Positions 8,947 to 20,200 of a stretch of 64,000 nt of DNA are shown in pieces; the first letter of the stretch is position 1; the number at the start of each line of letters is the position of its first letter. The position numbers and the translations under genes are program-made. Source of the stretch: Clostridium lentum (lineage in GTDB: Bacteria > Bacillota > Clostridia > Clostridiales > Clostridiaceae); NCBI RefSeq assembly GCF_014287815.1, contig NZ_JACOOQ010000006.1:62001-126000 (forward strand), given 5' to 3'. Below the pieces are notes generated by a model. That model did no database searches. It was not told where the DNA came from and worked only from the letters and a program-made list of their open reading frames with translations.

Positions 8947-11235
8947 TTATTTAGCACTATACTTTTTAAGTTCCTTCTTTATATCTTCATAAAACATTTC
9001 TAAAGTTTGTCCTTCATCAAGCATTAAAACTTCTATTGCATCATTTAAATTTTCCATTGTGTATATGTGGAATTTATTATTAATTATAGCTTCTTCAACT
9101 TCTGGCAAGATAATAAGTTCATCTCTATTGGAAGCAGGAATTAAAACTCCCTTATTTTCTATAGTATCCATTATTTTACACACCTTATAGAATCCCTCTA
9201 TCTTTTCGCTAACGCCTCCAATAGCCTGTACTTCTCCAAATTGATTTACAGATCCTGTTACAGCTATATTTTGCTTTACCTTATATTTAGATAATGCTGA
9301 TAATAAAGTAATTATTTCTGCTATTGATGCACTATCTCCATCCACTATGCCATAAGTCTGTTCAAAGCTTACGTGAAAATCAACTGGAATGCTCTCATAA
9401 GCATTTAATAAACTGCTTAATAATCCACGAAGTATGCTGATGGATTTTTCATGAATTTTGCCACTTAAATTACTTTCCTTTTGTATATCTACAATACGAC
9501 CAGTACCCCTATATGCCACACAAGTTATCCGAATTGGTCTACCAAAAGAATAGTAACCGGTATCCAATACAGCAAGTCCATTAACTGAACCAACTTTTTC
9601 ACCAGTTAAGGTTATAAGTATTTTCCCCTTCTTATACATCTTAATAAATTCTTTTTCAATAAATTCTTCTTCGTAAGCAATCTTCATTACATCTTCCTTG
9701 GTAATAACATAATCACCTTTTTCTTTTACATATATATCTGTAAGTTGCAAAAGCTTATCTAGAGTATAATCTTCTATTAAAATATTCTCTCTGCTACTAG
9801 CCTTTCTACATAAATACTTTATTATCTCACTAACTGCATCTTCATTAATTTTCAAGATTTCTTCTTGTTTCACCTTCTGATTTATTCTATCTTTTAATGT
9901 ATTAATTGATCCTTCAGTTATTTCAACTATATCTGGAATTTCCGTTCTTAGAGGAAATAATTTTCTAAAATCTTCATCTGAATTATACAATATATCATAT
10001 GAATCATAATCGCCTATCAATATAACTTTAACTTTTATTGGAATAGGCTTTGGCTTTAAACCATTTATATTTATGAATTCCACAAGATTCTTATTTGAAT
10101 CTATAGTTACTTTATTTGATAACAGTATCTTTTTGAGATAATAATAACTAAGAGAATTCATTATTAAAGAATTTAGTCTTAGAATAAGACAACCTTCATT
10201 AGCTTTTAGAACTGCTCCTGCACTTATTAATGATATATTGGTTACATACATTCCATTATGATTTTCATATTCTACAGTTCCTATAAGATTATTTAAATTA
10301 GGATCTTCCTCATAAATCACAGGTGGTACAAAATTGTTACTATTATCCACAATTACTTTCACATCATATTTATTTAAAATTCTATATATTTCATTTTCGT
10401 CATCTTCAATACTCATGGTATAGCACTCAACTATATCTTCTTCAATGCATGTAAATAACCTTTCAAGATACTCATAAGAATCATCATCAGTAATAAATTC
10501 AAGCAAAGCATCATCTTTAAGCTCTTCCATCTTATTTGATAAGAACTTTGTATAAAGTTTTTTTAAACGCCTAATAGATTTTAACTCAATATCTCGTAGT
10601 TCTTCTAAAATAGTTTCTGCTCTCTTTTTTAGATTTCCAGCTTTGCTTACAATTATATCCTTGTGATTATCTTCTAAATTATCATATTCCTTTTCTGTCA
10701 TGGTTTCTTCTTCATTATTTAAAGGTAAAAAAGCAAACCCTTTACTGGTGGCTTTCACTTCAAATCCCTCATCTTTAGCCATCTTAATCAGCTCATTAAG
10801 ATAATCATTCCTCTTATTTTCCACTTCTTCCACCAAAAAATCTTTTTCATCATTAGTGGAATCGCTATAAAAGTCATCTATTACATCTAAATACGACTTT
10901 TTTATATTACTAACTGTCTCCTTTAGTTTTTTTCCTTTGCCATTAGCAACAAAAATAGCTTCAGGCTTATTTTCGTCTTCCAAGGTTACATAACATATGT
11001 CTTTAGGTGGCTCTAACTCCTTATATTCATCTTCAATGAAATTAATTAACTCTTTAAGCTTCTTTTTTGAAAATGAATCTACTAAATATAAATTGTATCC
11101 TTCCTTTGTAATCTTTAATGCTCTCTTTATCTTAGCAAAAGCCTCTTCATATTCTGATACATTATTTGACTTTTCTATATTTTTATCTATTGATATATCA
11201 AATTTAATTTCATTTGGAGTTAACTCTCTTTTCAT
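8947..11235 (-). CDS. lonB: Lon-family (LonB-like) protease with degenerate ATPase site
   Basis: A 762-residue protein of the Lon-like family with an AAA domain (residues about 30-480) and a C-terminal Lon protease domain (about 540-750). The catalytic Ser is in DGDSASIAEI and the Lys in GGVSEKIEGFY, so the proteolytic dyad is intact. The place where relatives carry a P-loop (after GYNLYL) reads VDSFSKKKLKE, without GxxGxGKT, so ATP binding is doubtful. The ribosome site at the ATG is weak (GTGGAA); a strong AAGGAGGG lies about 50 bases upstream, separated by a hairpin. Family members process or degrade regulatory proteins, in some cases during sporulation. Confidence 0.82.
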   Translation of the reverse strand: MKRELTPNEIKFDISIDKNIEKSNNVSEYEEAFAKIKRALKITKEGYNLYLVDSFSKKKLKELINFIEDEYKELEPPKDICYVTLEDENKPEAIFVANGKGKKLKETVSNIKKSYLDVIDDFYSDSTNDEKDFLVEEVENKRNDYLNELIKMAKDEGFEVKATSKGFAFLPLNNEEETMTEKEYDNLEDNHKDIIVSKAGNLKKRAETILEELRDIELKSIRRLKKLYTKFLSNKMEELKDDALLEFITDDDSYEYLERLFTCIEEDIVECYTMSIEDDENEIYRILNKYDVKVIVDNSNNFVPPVIYEEDPNLNNLIGTVEYENHNGMYVTNISLISAGAVLKANEGCLILRLNSLIMNSLSYYYLKKILLSNKVTIDSNKNLVEFININGLKPKPIPIKVKVILIGDYDSYDILYNSDEDFRKLFPLRTEIPDIVEITEGSINTLKDRINQKVKQEEILKINEDAVSEIIKYLCRKASSRENILIEDYTLDKLLQLTDIYVKEKGDYVITKEDVMKIAYEEEFIEKEFIKMYKKGKILITLTGEKVGSVNGLAVLDTGYYSFGRPIRITCVAYRGTGRIVDIQKESNLSGKIHEKSISILRGLLSSLLNAYESIPVDFHVSFEQTYGIVDGDSASIAEIITLLSALSKYKVKQNIAVTGSVNQFGEVQAIGGVSEKIEGFYKVCKIMDTIENKGVLIPASNRDELIILPEVEEAIINNKFHIYTMENLNDAIEVLMLDEGQTLEMFYEDIKKELKKYSAK

Positions 11236-11249
11236 ATACTATTCCACTT

Positions 11250-11268
11250 GAAAAGCCTTAAGCTTTTC
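11250..11268 (-). promoter_or_regulatory. Leader hairpin before lonB
   Basis: GAAAAGC and GCTTTTC form a perfect 7-bp stem with a 5-base loop just before the lonB start. It separates an upstream strong Shine-Dalgarno-like AAGGAGGG from the ATG. Possible translation control; the role is unknown. Confidence 0.35.
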
Positions 11269-11390
11269 TAAAGCAGTCCCTCCTTACATAGCTCTATACT
11301 ATATTAATATTCTCAAATTTTTTTTTTAGTAAATTATTTTATAAGCGGAGGTTTATTTTTTTATTTTTCTTTTAGTAAATAAACTTATTA

Positions 11391-12437
11391 TTAAAATAGT
11401 GTTAATTGCTGTACATCTTCTTCCCTAATACTTGATAATGTAACTCCTATTAAGCGGATGCGGTTTTCCAATTTCTCTTCATGTAAAATATCCATGGCTG
11501 TTTTATAAATAATCTGATAATTATTAGTGTATGTATTTAAAGTCCTGCTTCTTGTATGATTCTCAAAAACAATGGTCTTATATTTTACTGTTATTGTCTT
11601 TATATAGATATTCTGCCTTACCAATATTGCCGCAAGCTCCTTACAAAATCCCTGAATATAAGGTTCTAACTCCTCTATTTCATCAGTATCAAACTTCAAT
11701 GTGGTTTCTCTTCCATAGGATTTTCTATCTCTATTAACTTCCACAATCCTCTTATCAATTCCTCTTATTCTCTCATAAATATCTAAACCACTCTTTCCTA
11801 AATATTCTAAAAAGAACTCCTTATTTAATGGATATAAATCCTTAATAATATATATACCCATATTGTTTAATCTTTGTACCGATTTTTTTCCTAGTCCATG
11901 TATTTTAGAAATAGATAGTGGTAATAATATTTTTGGTATCATATCCTTATCTATGACTTTTATACCATTAGGCTTATTCCAGTCTGATGCTAATTTTGCT
12001 AAAAATTTATTATAAGATATTCCTATGGATAATGTTAAACCAATTTCCTTTAAAACTCTACTCTTAATATATATTGCAGCTTCCATACCACTTAAAAATC
12101 TGCTATTAGTCACATCTAAATATGCCTCATCAATAGAAAGAGGCTCCACAAGCTGTGTCACCTCTCTAAAAATAGCAAATATCTTATTGGATATTTCTTT
12201 ATATCTATGATATCTTACCCTAACAAAATGTCCCTTTGGACATAACCTCTGGGCCATAAAGACTGGCATTGCAGATTTTACACCAAACTTTCTTGCTTCA
12301 TATGAACATGTTGAAACAACTCCCCGTTCACTTACTCCTCCTACTATTACCGGCTTACCTCTAAGCTGTGGATTATCTAACTGCTCCACAGAAGCAAAAA
12401 AAGCATCCATATCTACATGTAAAATTATTCTATGCAT
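11391..12437 (-). CDS. dinB: DNA polymerase IV
   Basis: A Y-family translesion polymerase of 348 residues. The catalytic motifs are HVDMDAFFASVEQ at the N-terminus and SIDEAYLD near residue 103, with the helix-hairpin-helix region ISKIHGLGKKSVQRL near 180 and the little-finger domain after 230. DinB copies damaged DNA with low fidelity. The ATG at 12437 is preferred because AAGGTGG sits five bases before it; a GTG three codons upstream lies inside that ribosome site. It follows the DUF4003 gene by 10 bp and is probably in the same transcript. Confidence 0.95.
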   Translation of the reverse strand: MHRIILHVDMDAFFASVEQLDNPQLRGKPVIVGGVSERGVVSTCSYEARKFGVKSAMPVFMAQRLCPKGHFVRVRYHRYKEISNKIFAIFREVTQLVEPLSIDEAYLDVTNSRFLSGMEAAIYIKSRVLKEIGLTLSIGISYNKFLAKLASDWNKPNGIKVIDKDMIPKILLPLSISKIHGLGKKSVQRLNNMGIYIIKDLYPLNKEFFLEYLGKSGLDIYERIRGIDKRIVEVNRDRKSYGRETTLKFDTDEIEELEPYIQGFCKELAAILVRQNIYIKTITVKYKTIVFENHTRSRTLNTYTNNYQIIYKTAMDILHEEKLENRIRLIGVTLSSIREEDVQQLTLF

Positions 12438-12447
12438 TATTACCACC

Positions 12448-13401
12448 TTAACTTAAAGCTTCTTCAAATATACCCTTATTCTTACTATTAATAAAAGATA
12501 TTACTCCATGGGCTAAAAGTTCATCTATATATCTTCTCTTATCACTTATAGTACAAAAAGATACTATTACTACTGCAATTATTGTTCTAAAGCCCTTATC
12601 TAAATAAAATTCATATTCAGCTTCCTTATCACATAAGTCTTCTATGACACCTTCAACTAAATCTACAGTTCTTCTAGGATTTGTGTTAGACAACACTCCT
12701 ACTAAAGGTAAAAATTGATTGGCTATCTTTATATCTCTCTTTTGTAATTGTAACAAAAATTCCATATTTCTATACATGTGACCTGATGATCCATTTAAAA
12801 TCATGGCATTTGATAGCCCTTGAACACCATTTTTAGTTCTTATATTATAATCAGCCACATGATCATAAACATTTTCTATAAAATCATTTACTACTTCCAC
12901 TTCTATATTATTAATACTCCATAGTGCACATAATAAATAATCATCTTCATTAGTAATATTATTATACTTTTCTTTTAATAAAATATATGATTCCTTTAGC
13001 TTGTACACTATATCATCTTGTTTCCTTGAATTGCCATATCTTCCTATAACATATGCTGTCAGCACTAAATGGCTACATGGTCTAAAACCATTTTCCTCAA
13101 GTTTTTCCATAGCACTAAACATATTTTCTATTATTTCTTGTTGCATATCCTTATCTGTTGTCGCAATCAACAATGATATTATATATAATATATCTCCTCT
13201 AAAGGGTGACATTCTTGGTGTAACAGCTTTAATTTCTTTCCTAATTTCCTTTATTCTATTTATTGGTATCTCTCTTTCATAATGAGAAAAAACCAGTGAT
13301 GCAAAGTGATTTAATATATCACCATCATTTTTTAAATACTCTTTAGCTAATCTGTAATTATCTACAGTTCTATCTATCCTATCAACAAGAAATTTTTCCA
13401 T
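12448..13401 (-). CDS. DUF4003 family protein
   Basis: A 317-residue soluble protein starting MEKFLVDRIDRTVDNYRLAKEYL, which matches the DUF4003 family of Firmicutes as I remember it. Function unknown. The reading frame can be extended 26 codons upstream, but GGGAGA nine bases before the ATG at 13401 supports the shorter start. Mostly helical, with no signal peptide or membrane segment. It is transcribed just ahead of dinB (10 bp gap), which says little about function. Confidence 0.7.
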   Translation of the reverse strand: MEKFLVDRIDRTVDNYRLAKEYLKNDGDILNHFASLVFSHYEREIPINRIKEIRKEIKAVTPRMSPFRGDILYIISLLIATTDKDMQQEIIENMFSAMEKLEENGFRPCSHLVLTAYVIGRYGNSRKQDDIVYKLKESYILLKEKYNNITNEDDYLLCALWSINNIEVEVVNDFIENVYDHVADYNIRTKNGVQGLSNAMILNGSSGHMYRNMEFLLQLQKRDIKIANQFLPLVGVLSNTNPRRTVDLVEGVIEDLCDKEAEYEFYLDKGFRTIIAVVIVSFCTISDKRRYIDELLAHGVISFINSKNKGIFEEALS

Positions 13402-13510
13402 CCCTTTATCTCTCCCCGTTAATTTATATAACTTAGTTATAAATAATTTCACTATAATTATACTATGCTTTTGTGACAAAATTGCAACAGTTCATTAAAA
13501 TTTAATTCTT

Positions 13511-13553
13511 AAAAAAATTTAAGAATTAAGGGCTCCTGTAGGAACCCTTAATT
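13511..13553 (-). terminator. Terminator after the ANTAR gene
   Basis: Stem AATTAAGGG plus three further pairs around one mismatch, loop of four, then a T-rich run on the minus strand. It closes the glnA-ANTAR transcript. Confidence 0.8.
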
Positions 13554-13572
13554 AAAAAATATTTGAATTTAT

Positions 13573-14136
13573 TTATAAAGAGTACTGAATGATAATATTG
13601 CTTGCAACATCAATCATCTTACTACCTGTATCCATACTATTTTTTTGGATAATCCTAAAGGCTTCCCTTTCCGTTAAATTTTCACGCTCCATTAAAATTC
13701 CCTTAGCTCTTTCAATTATTTTTCGTTCTTCCATGGTGGTTTCTAATTTATTTACTTTTTCTCTCAATTTAGACACTTTCTTATTACTTTGGCATATTAA
13801 ATTTAAAGAACTTATTAAAATTCCCTTAGAAATAGGATTGGTTATACAAAATATATCTGTTTGTTCCTGTACAAATGATCTATATGTCTCATTTACTATT
13901 GCCAAAAAACTACAATTATCAGCTAATGTATTATATACATCCAAAATTGTCATATCATTTAGCTTATAGCCAATAATTACAATTTCAGGGTCCAAAGCTA
14001 TACATTTTCTGATTAGATCATGCCCTGAGTTGCATGTAGCTAAAACTCTGTATCCTGCTTCAATTATCAGTGAGCCAATTTTTTCTGCTGTATCTAGATT
14101 CTGAAGTGCCACAATTACTCCCCTTTGATCATTCAT
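13573..14136 (-). CDS. ANTAR-domain RNA-binding regulator (NitR-like)
   Basis: A 187-residue protein with a receiver-like N-terminal domain (about 5-125) and a C-terminal ANTAR domain (ERKIIERAKGILMERENLTEREAFRIIQ). ANTAR proteins bind paired hexaloop hairpins in mRNA leaders and prevent termination. A similar gene beside glnA is known in other clostridia (NitR). The receiver domain has Asp-Pro-Glu in LDPEIVIIGYKLND in place of a clear phospho-acceptor DxxxPxxD, so control may not be by phosphorylation. I start at the ATG at 14136 with GGTGGGG six bases before. It lies 21 bp after glnA and is probably co-transcribed. Confidence 0.87.
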   Translation of the reverse strand: MNDQRGVIVALQNLDTAEKIGSLIIEAGYRVLATCNSGHDLIRKCIALDPEIVIIGYKLNDMTILDVYNTLADNCSFLAIVNETYRSFVQEQTDIFCITNPISKGILISSLNLICQSNKKVSKLREKVNKLETTMEERKIIERAKGILMERENLTEREAFRIIQKNSMDTGSKMIDVASNIIIQYSL

Positions 14137-14157
14137 TTCATACCCCACCTTTATGAC

Positions 14158-15486
14158 CTAGTATTTTGAAAGATAACTAGTTATTTCCCACTGGTGTACC
14201 TGTGTTCTATAATTATCCCACTCAACCTCCTTGGCCCTAATGTAATATTCAAAGGTGTTTTTTCCTAAAGCTTCTTTCACAAGATCACTTTTTTGCATAT
14301 ATGCAACTGCTTCATGTAAGCTTTCAGGTAAACTTTCTATATTTTCTCTCTTTCTTTCTTCTCTATTTAGATCAAAAATATTTTTATCAATGCATTTAGG
14401 TGGTTCTAAATTGTATTTAATACCTTCTAATCCTGCTAATAAAAGACATGCTAAGACAAGATATGGATTTGAGCTAGGATCTGGAGATCTAAGTTCTATC
14501 CTAGTTCCCTCTTCTCTGGCTGATGGAACCCTTATAAGTGGACTTCTATTTTTAGCTGACCATGCAATGTATACTGGAGCTTCATAGTCCGGCACCAATC
14601 TCTTATATGAATTTACTAAAGGATTTGTTATTGGACAAATCTCTTTAATATGCTTAAGCACACCAGCTATGAAATTATATGCCACTGAACTTAAACCTAA
14701 TTCATCCTCTTCATTATGAAAAGCATTTTTCCCATCTTTAATCAGTGAAATATTTATATGCATTCCTGATCCATTAACTCCATGTAATGGTTTGGGCATG
14801 AAAGTTGCATATAACCCATGTCTTTGAGCAATTGACTTAACTACATATTTAAATGTAGCAATATTATCTGCTGTAACTAATGCATCAGCATACTTAAAAT
14901 CTATTTCATTTTGTCCTGCAGCCACTTCATGATGTGAAGTTTCAATTTCAAATCCCATATCTTCTAAAGCAAGAGTCATATCCCTTCTGGCATTTTCACC
15001 TAAATCTATAGGTCCTAAATCAAAATAACTTCCTTTATCATTAGTTTTTAAGGTTGGATTACCATCATTATCAACTTCAAATAAAAAGAACTCACACTCT
15101 GGCCCTACATTCATTGTATATCCCATATCTTTTGCTTTATTAATTACTTTTTTTAGTATATATCTAGGATCTCCTTCAAAAGGAGTTCCATCAGGCATAT
15201 ATACATCGCAAATTAATCTAGCCACTTTCCCCTGTTGCGGTCTCCAAGGAAAAATTACAAATGTATCTAAATCAGGTCTTAAATACATATCTGATTCTTC
15301 AACTCTTACAAAACCATTAATTGATGATCCATCAAACATACAATGATTATTTAATGCCTTTTCAAGTTGTCTGTCAGTGATGGCCACATTTTTAAGAGTC
15401 CCTAATATATCTGTAAATTGAAGTCTTATAAACTTAACGCCATTTTCTTCTACCATTGCTAAAATATCTTCTTTTGAATAATGCAT
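14158..15486 (-). CDS. glnA: Glutamine synthetase, type I
   Basis: A 442-residue GSI-alpha-type enzyme that makes glutamine from glutamate, ammonia and ATP. Visible landmarks are FDGSSINGF near residue 52, [30 protein letters not shown], the ammonia-side [13 protein letters not shown] near 240, and NRSPLIRVP with [18 protein letters not shown]. The adenylylation-type tail of proteobacterial enzymes is absent, as usual for Firmicutes. Strong ribosome site GGGGGG before the ATG. The long leader has a hairpin followed by T6 immediately upstream, and the next gene encodes an ANTAR antiterminator, suggesting nitrogen-responsive antitermination. Confidence 0.97.
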   Translation of the reverse strand: MHYSKEDILAMVEENGVKFIRLQFTDILGTLKNVAITDRQLEKALNNHCMFDGSSINGFVRVEESDMYLRPDLDTFVIFPWRPQQGKVARLICDVYMPDGTPFEGDPRYILKKVINKAKDMGYTMNVGPECEFFLFEVDNDGNPTLKTNDKGSYFDLGPIDLGENARRDMTLALEDMGFEIETSHHEVAAGQNEIDFKYADALVTADNIATFKYVVKSIAQRHGLYATFMPKPLHGVNGSGMHINISLIKDGKNAFHNEEDELGLSSVAYNFIAGVLKHIKEICPITNPLVNSYKRLVPDYEAPVYIAWSAKNRSPLIRVPSAREEGTRIELRSPDPSSNPYLVLACLLLAGLEGIKYNLEPPKCIDKNIFDLNREERKRENIESLPESLHEAVAYMQKSDLVKEALGKNTFEYYIRAKEVEWDNYRTQVHQWEITSYLSKY

Positions 15487-15499
15487 ATAATGCCCCCCT

Positions 15500-15650
15500 T
15501 TGTTTTCAAAAAAGACAATAAATTATGTCCTCATAGTCAGTAAAATGTTAATCTTGTCCAATTTCTTATTAATATTATATACATTCATTAGAAAAACTAC
15601 AATCTTCTAATTATCACTATAATATTAATAAGTTATTTTTTTAAATAACT
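15500..15650 (-). promoter_or_regulatory. glnA leader with possible attenuator
   Basis: On the minus strand a short imperfect hairpin (GACATA...UAUUGUC) is followed by TTTTTT, ending about 20 bases before the glnA ribosome site. That is a plausible leader terminator. Further upstream a perfect 8-bp inverted repeat (AGTTATTT with AAATAACT, 15631-15650) may be an operator. I could not identify two certain ANTAR hexaloops. The rest of the 360-bp gap to the aspartokinase start is very AT-rich. Confidence 0.4.
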
Positions 15651-15847
15651 ACTAAAATATTGAATTTATTTTTATACTAATATCATTTTTTTCATACTTT
15701 TATTATTTTTTTATTTTTCACTAATGTTCCTTTCTTATACAAAGTAAAAATCATATAAAATTATTTGCAAAATATACAACATTTATGTAAAATATTTCTA
15801 ATATTATATTATTATTACAAATAATAATTCTATTGGGGGCTATTAAT

Positions 15848-17203
15848 ATGAAAACAATTGTAACAAAGTTTGGTGGAAGTTCTTTATCTGATGCCAATCA
15901 GTTTAAGAAAGTAAAAAATATATTTTTTGCAGATGAAGCTAGAAAATTCATTGTTCCATCTGCACCTGGAAAAAGACATTCAAAAGATTTTAAAATTACA
16001 GATGTCTTATATCTTTGCCATGGTCATATACAATCTGGTATACCTCTAGATGATGTATTTAAACTTATTAGTGAAAGATATGAAAGCATAGTTGAAGAAT
16101 TAAATATAGATTTAAACATCCAGAATTATTTAAATATTGTAAAAGAAGATTTAGAAAATGGGGCTTCTAAAGATTATGCTGCAAGTCGTGGCGAATACTT
16201 AAATGGATTAATACTTGCTGAATATTTAGGTATAGACTTTATAGATGCTAAAGATGTTATCAAATTTAATAGATATGGTACTTTAGATAATAAGGCCACT
16301 GAACTTAAACTTAAAGATGCTTTGTCTAAATCTGAAAAAGCTGTTATTCCTGGTTTTTATGGTTCTGACCCTGAAGGTAATATTGTTACTTTTTCAAGAG
16401 GAGGATCCGATGTCACTGGTGCATTAGTGGCTGCTAATATTAACGCTGATTTATATGAAAATTGGACAGATGTATCAGGATTTCTTATGGCAGATCCCAA
16501 AATCGTTGATCATCCCATGCAAATTAAAGAAATAACATATAGAGAGCTACGCGAATTATCATATATGGGGGCATCTGTATTACATGAAGAAGCTGTTTTT
16601 CCTGTGAGAAATGCTGGAATACCTATAAACATAAAAAATACCAATGCTCCTGAAGACAGTGGAACATTTATTATAAGTTCTAGGGAAAATTCCTCTAATA
16701 AAACGCTTACTGGTATAGCTGGTAAAAAAAACTTTACTGTTATTTCTATCGAAAAAGCTATGATGAATACAGAACTTGGTTTCTGTAGAAAAGTGCTTTC
16801 TATCCTTGAGCAAAATAATGTTTCTTTTGAAAATATGCCTTCAGGTATAGATTCAGTATGCGTGGTCATATCAGATTCTGAACTTAAGAACAAGCTTGAA
16901 ATTCTTGTAGATGAAATTCAGCGTTCTTGTAACCCAGATTCTATAGTAGTTCATCCTAATATGGCTCTTATTGCAACTGTTGGTGCTGGCATGGCCAATA
17001 AAAAAGGTGTTGCTGTAAAAATATTTGATGCTTTATCACAAGCTGATATAAATGTGAGAATGATTGATCAAGGTTCTAGTGAAATCAATATCTTAATTGG
17101 TATTGAAAATGAAGATTTTGAAAAAGGTATTAATGCTATCTACAATTCATTTAGTGATGAATATCTAAATGTTGTACCTATTAAATCAACATCAGCAAAT
17201 TAG
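15848..17203 (+). CDS. Aspartate kinase
   Basis: A 451-residue monofunctional aspartokinase. The kinase motif KFGGSSLSDANQFKKV opens the protein, FSRGGSDVTGALVAA lies near 190, and two ACT-type regulatory segments fill the C-terminal third. The enzyme phosphorylates aspartate, first step to lysine, threonine, methionine and diaminopimelate. I start at the ATG at 15848, eight bases after GGGGG; the TTG five codons upstream lies in the ribosome site. It is transcribed alone, divergent from glnA, and ends at a bidirectional hairpin. Confidence 0.93.
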   Translation: MKTIVTKFGGSSLSDANQFKKVKNIFFADEARKFIVPSAPGKRHSKDFKITDVLYLCHGHIQSGIPLDDVFKLISERYESIVEELNIDLNIQNYLNIVKEDLENGASKDYAASRGEYLNGLILAEYLGIDFIDAKDVIKFNRYGTLDNKATELKLKDALSKSEKAVIPGFYGSDPEGNIVTFSRGGSDVTGALVAANINADLYENWTDVSGFLMADPKIVDHPMQIKEITYRELRELSYMGASVLHEEAVFPVRNAGIPINIKNTNAPEDSGTFIISSRENSSNKTLTGIAGKKNFTVISIEKAMMNTELGFCRKVLSILEQNNVSFENMPSGIDSVCVVISDSELKNKLEILVDEIQRSCNPDSIVVHPNMALIATVGAGMANKKGVAVKIFDALSQADINVRMIDQGSSEINILIGIENEDFEKGINAIYNSFSDEYLNVVPIKSTSAN

Positions 17204-17232
17204 AAAAATTTTGCAAACTAATACCACAAAAT

Positions 17233-17258
17233 AAAACGGAGCTATTCAGCCCCGTTTT
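17233..17258. terminator. Bidirectional terminator between aspartokinase and the ABC permease
   Basis: AAAACGG pairs with CCGTTTT around a GC-rich inner stem; T runs occur on both strands. It serves the converging aspartokinase gene (+) and the long biosynthetic operon (-). Confidence 0.85.
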
Positions 17259-17262
17259 CTTA

Positions 17263-20200
17263 TTATTCAACTGATTTTAAAGATTCAACCATGCTTATAT
17301 TATTAAGTTTTCCATACATAGATACATTAACAAGTAAAGTAAATACTAAAGTAAATGCTGCTGCATATATAAAGCTTATACCATGAATAGATCTACCAAA
17401 CATAACTATATCCATTTCAATGGTAGAAACTATATAATTGCTTAGGAAAATACCCATTACTAATCCTACTGCAATACCTATTACCGATAAAACGATATTT
17501 TCTCTATATACATAATTGGCAGATTCTTTTTCAGTAAATCCTAACACCTTTATTGTAGCAATTTCTCTCATTCTTTCAGCTACATTTATATTTGTTAAAT
17601 TATATAAAACAACAAATGCTAATGCTGCTGCACAAATAATCATAAGCACTACTACTGAATTCAAACTTGATATTATATCTTCAAAACTTGATATTACATA
17701 AGAAGTTGAAGTAACAACTAAAATATCATTTTTCTTTAACCAATCCTTAGCAACTTCATCTTCATGAGCTTTACCATCTTTAGTAAGCTTTAATAAAGCT
17801 GTATTAAGCTTTAAATCTTCCCCAAACTTTTCTTCATACATCTTTCTAGATAAATATACGTAATTATATACATAATTTTCTACTATACTAGATATTTTTA
17901 AATCAACAGTTATTCCAGCATCATCTCCTACAGTTATAGTATCTCCTACAGAAAGATTTAAAAGTTTGGCTAGCTTTTCTGTTATTACCACATTATCATC
18001 GGTAAGCTCAATATCACTTTCAGAGTCCTTATCTAATAAATGTACATAGTCCTTAAATTTATCTAATGATTCTGGTACAAATAATCTTATCTGTACTTCT
18101 TTATCATCATTTGCCTTCGATCCATTCATCAAGCTTTGTTTAATCATCATTGATGATTTAACACGCTTATCTATATCAATGGCATCTTTAAGACTTTTCT
18201 TTTCATCTAAAGTACCTTCATATTTTAAGTTCATCATAGTATCATACGTAAATATCTCACCATATTGTTTAGGAACAACTACAGAAATAGAATCCTTTAA
18301 ACCATATGCTGCAAGTATTAGTGCAGTACAACCAGCCACTCCTAAAACAGTCATGATAAATCTAGCTTTATATCTAAAGATATTTCTTGTAGTTACCTTT
18401 GATGAAAAATTCATTTTATTCCATATAAATGGTATCTTTTCTAATAATATACGCTTTCCTTGCTTTGGAGCTTTAGGTCTCATTAAAGTTGCAGGATTTA
18501 GTTTTAGTTCTCTATAAGCTACTAAATATGCAACTGTACAAGTGCAAAGCAAAGCACATACAACTGCTATAATTATAACTGGTATACTTATTTTAACTGC
18601 AAATATAGGTAATTTATACATTGCATCATAAGAGTGGAATATTGTCTTAGGTAAAATTAATAGTCCAACCACTATTCCTAAAATACTTCCTGTTATTGCT
18701 GCTAAAAATGCATAAAAAAAGTACTTAGCTGCTATAGTCTTATTTTCATATCCTAATGCCTTAAATGTACCTATCTGTGTTCTTTCTTCCTCAACCATTC
18801 TCGTCATTGTTGTAAGACATACAAGTGCTGCTACTATGAAGAAAAATAATGGGAACACACTAGCTATACCATTAATACGAGTAGCATCTTCTGCAAAAGA
18901 AGTATACCCTGGATTATCATCTCTAGTAAATATATACCACTTACCATTGGAAATATTTTTTAAATCATTTGATTTTTGATTTAATTCATCTTCAGCTAAA
19001 GTAAATTGAGTGTCAAACTCTTTTTGTCCTTCTTCTAATTGAGCCTTTGAATCTGCTAGCTGTTTCTTTGCTTCTTCAATTTGAACTTTCCCTTCTACAA
19101 TTTGCACCTTAGACTGTTCTAATTGTACTTTTCCATCTGCAATCTGCTGTTCCGCAGCAGTCAAGTTATCTTTTTGAATATTAATTTCATTTTGAGCTGC
19201 CTGAATTTGTGCTGCTGATGAATCTAATTGTTCTTTGGCTGCAGCAATTTGATAGTCAGCATCTGCTATCATCTGTCTTCCAGCATCAACTTGTGCAACA
19301 GCATCATTATACTGAGTTATATACGAATCAAATTGAGATTGAAGTACTGATGATAAAACTCCACCATTATCTATTATTGACTGTAAGCCACTAATTAATG
19401 GCCCATAAGTATCTAATTGAGCTTGTGCTTGATTTAATTGTGCTTCTCCAGCCTCTCTTTGTGCCATATATTCAAAATATGCTGCATTATATTGATCTAC
19501 TCCAGCATTATATTCATTTATTCCTTCATTAAGTTGTTCTTCTCCAGCAACTATTTGATTCCATCCATCAGCAACTTGTGCTTCTGAGGCAGCTAACTGC
19601 TCTTCTGAAGCCTTTATTTGTGCTTCTCCATCAGTAATTTCTTGTTCTTTTTCAGCTATCGTAGCTTCTGCTTCCTGAATTTGCTTCTTCCCATCATCTA
19701 AATCTGCTTGAGCATCTGCTTTTTGAAAATCAATTTCTTTTCTTGCTGCATCTATTTGCTTCTGAGCTTGCGTAAGTATTGCTTCTTTATTTACTTCTAC
19801 TCTGTCTACACCAAGACTTGATAATTTTGAAGAATAGTCTGCAATATATGATTTATAGTCATCTTCAAAGCTTGATTCATATTTTTTAGGTGTATTTACA
19901 CATAAAAATACTTCTGTATATCGGCTATATGCAAAATCATCAGCAGAAATCATCATATAATTTAAGATTGATCCATCACCAACTTGTGTTATCCCTTTAT
20001 CAAAAGCAATATATTGAGGACTTTCGATAAATCCTACAACCTTAAAGGTCGAAGTCTTTACTACGTCAGTTATTTCCTTATCATCGCTAGGAGAAAGAAG
20101 TTCTATGGTATCTCCTATTTCATATTTAACTGATGTATTAGAATTACTTTCAACTACACATTCACCTGATTTTTCTGGCAATCTTCCTTCTACCACATTT

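Noticed and set aside
15781-15847. Lysine riboswitch before the aspartokinase
   Set aside because: The upstream region is too AT-rich and shows none of the conserved riboswitch core; only a ribosome site is evident.
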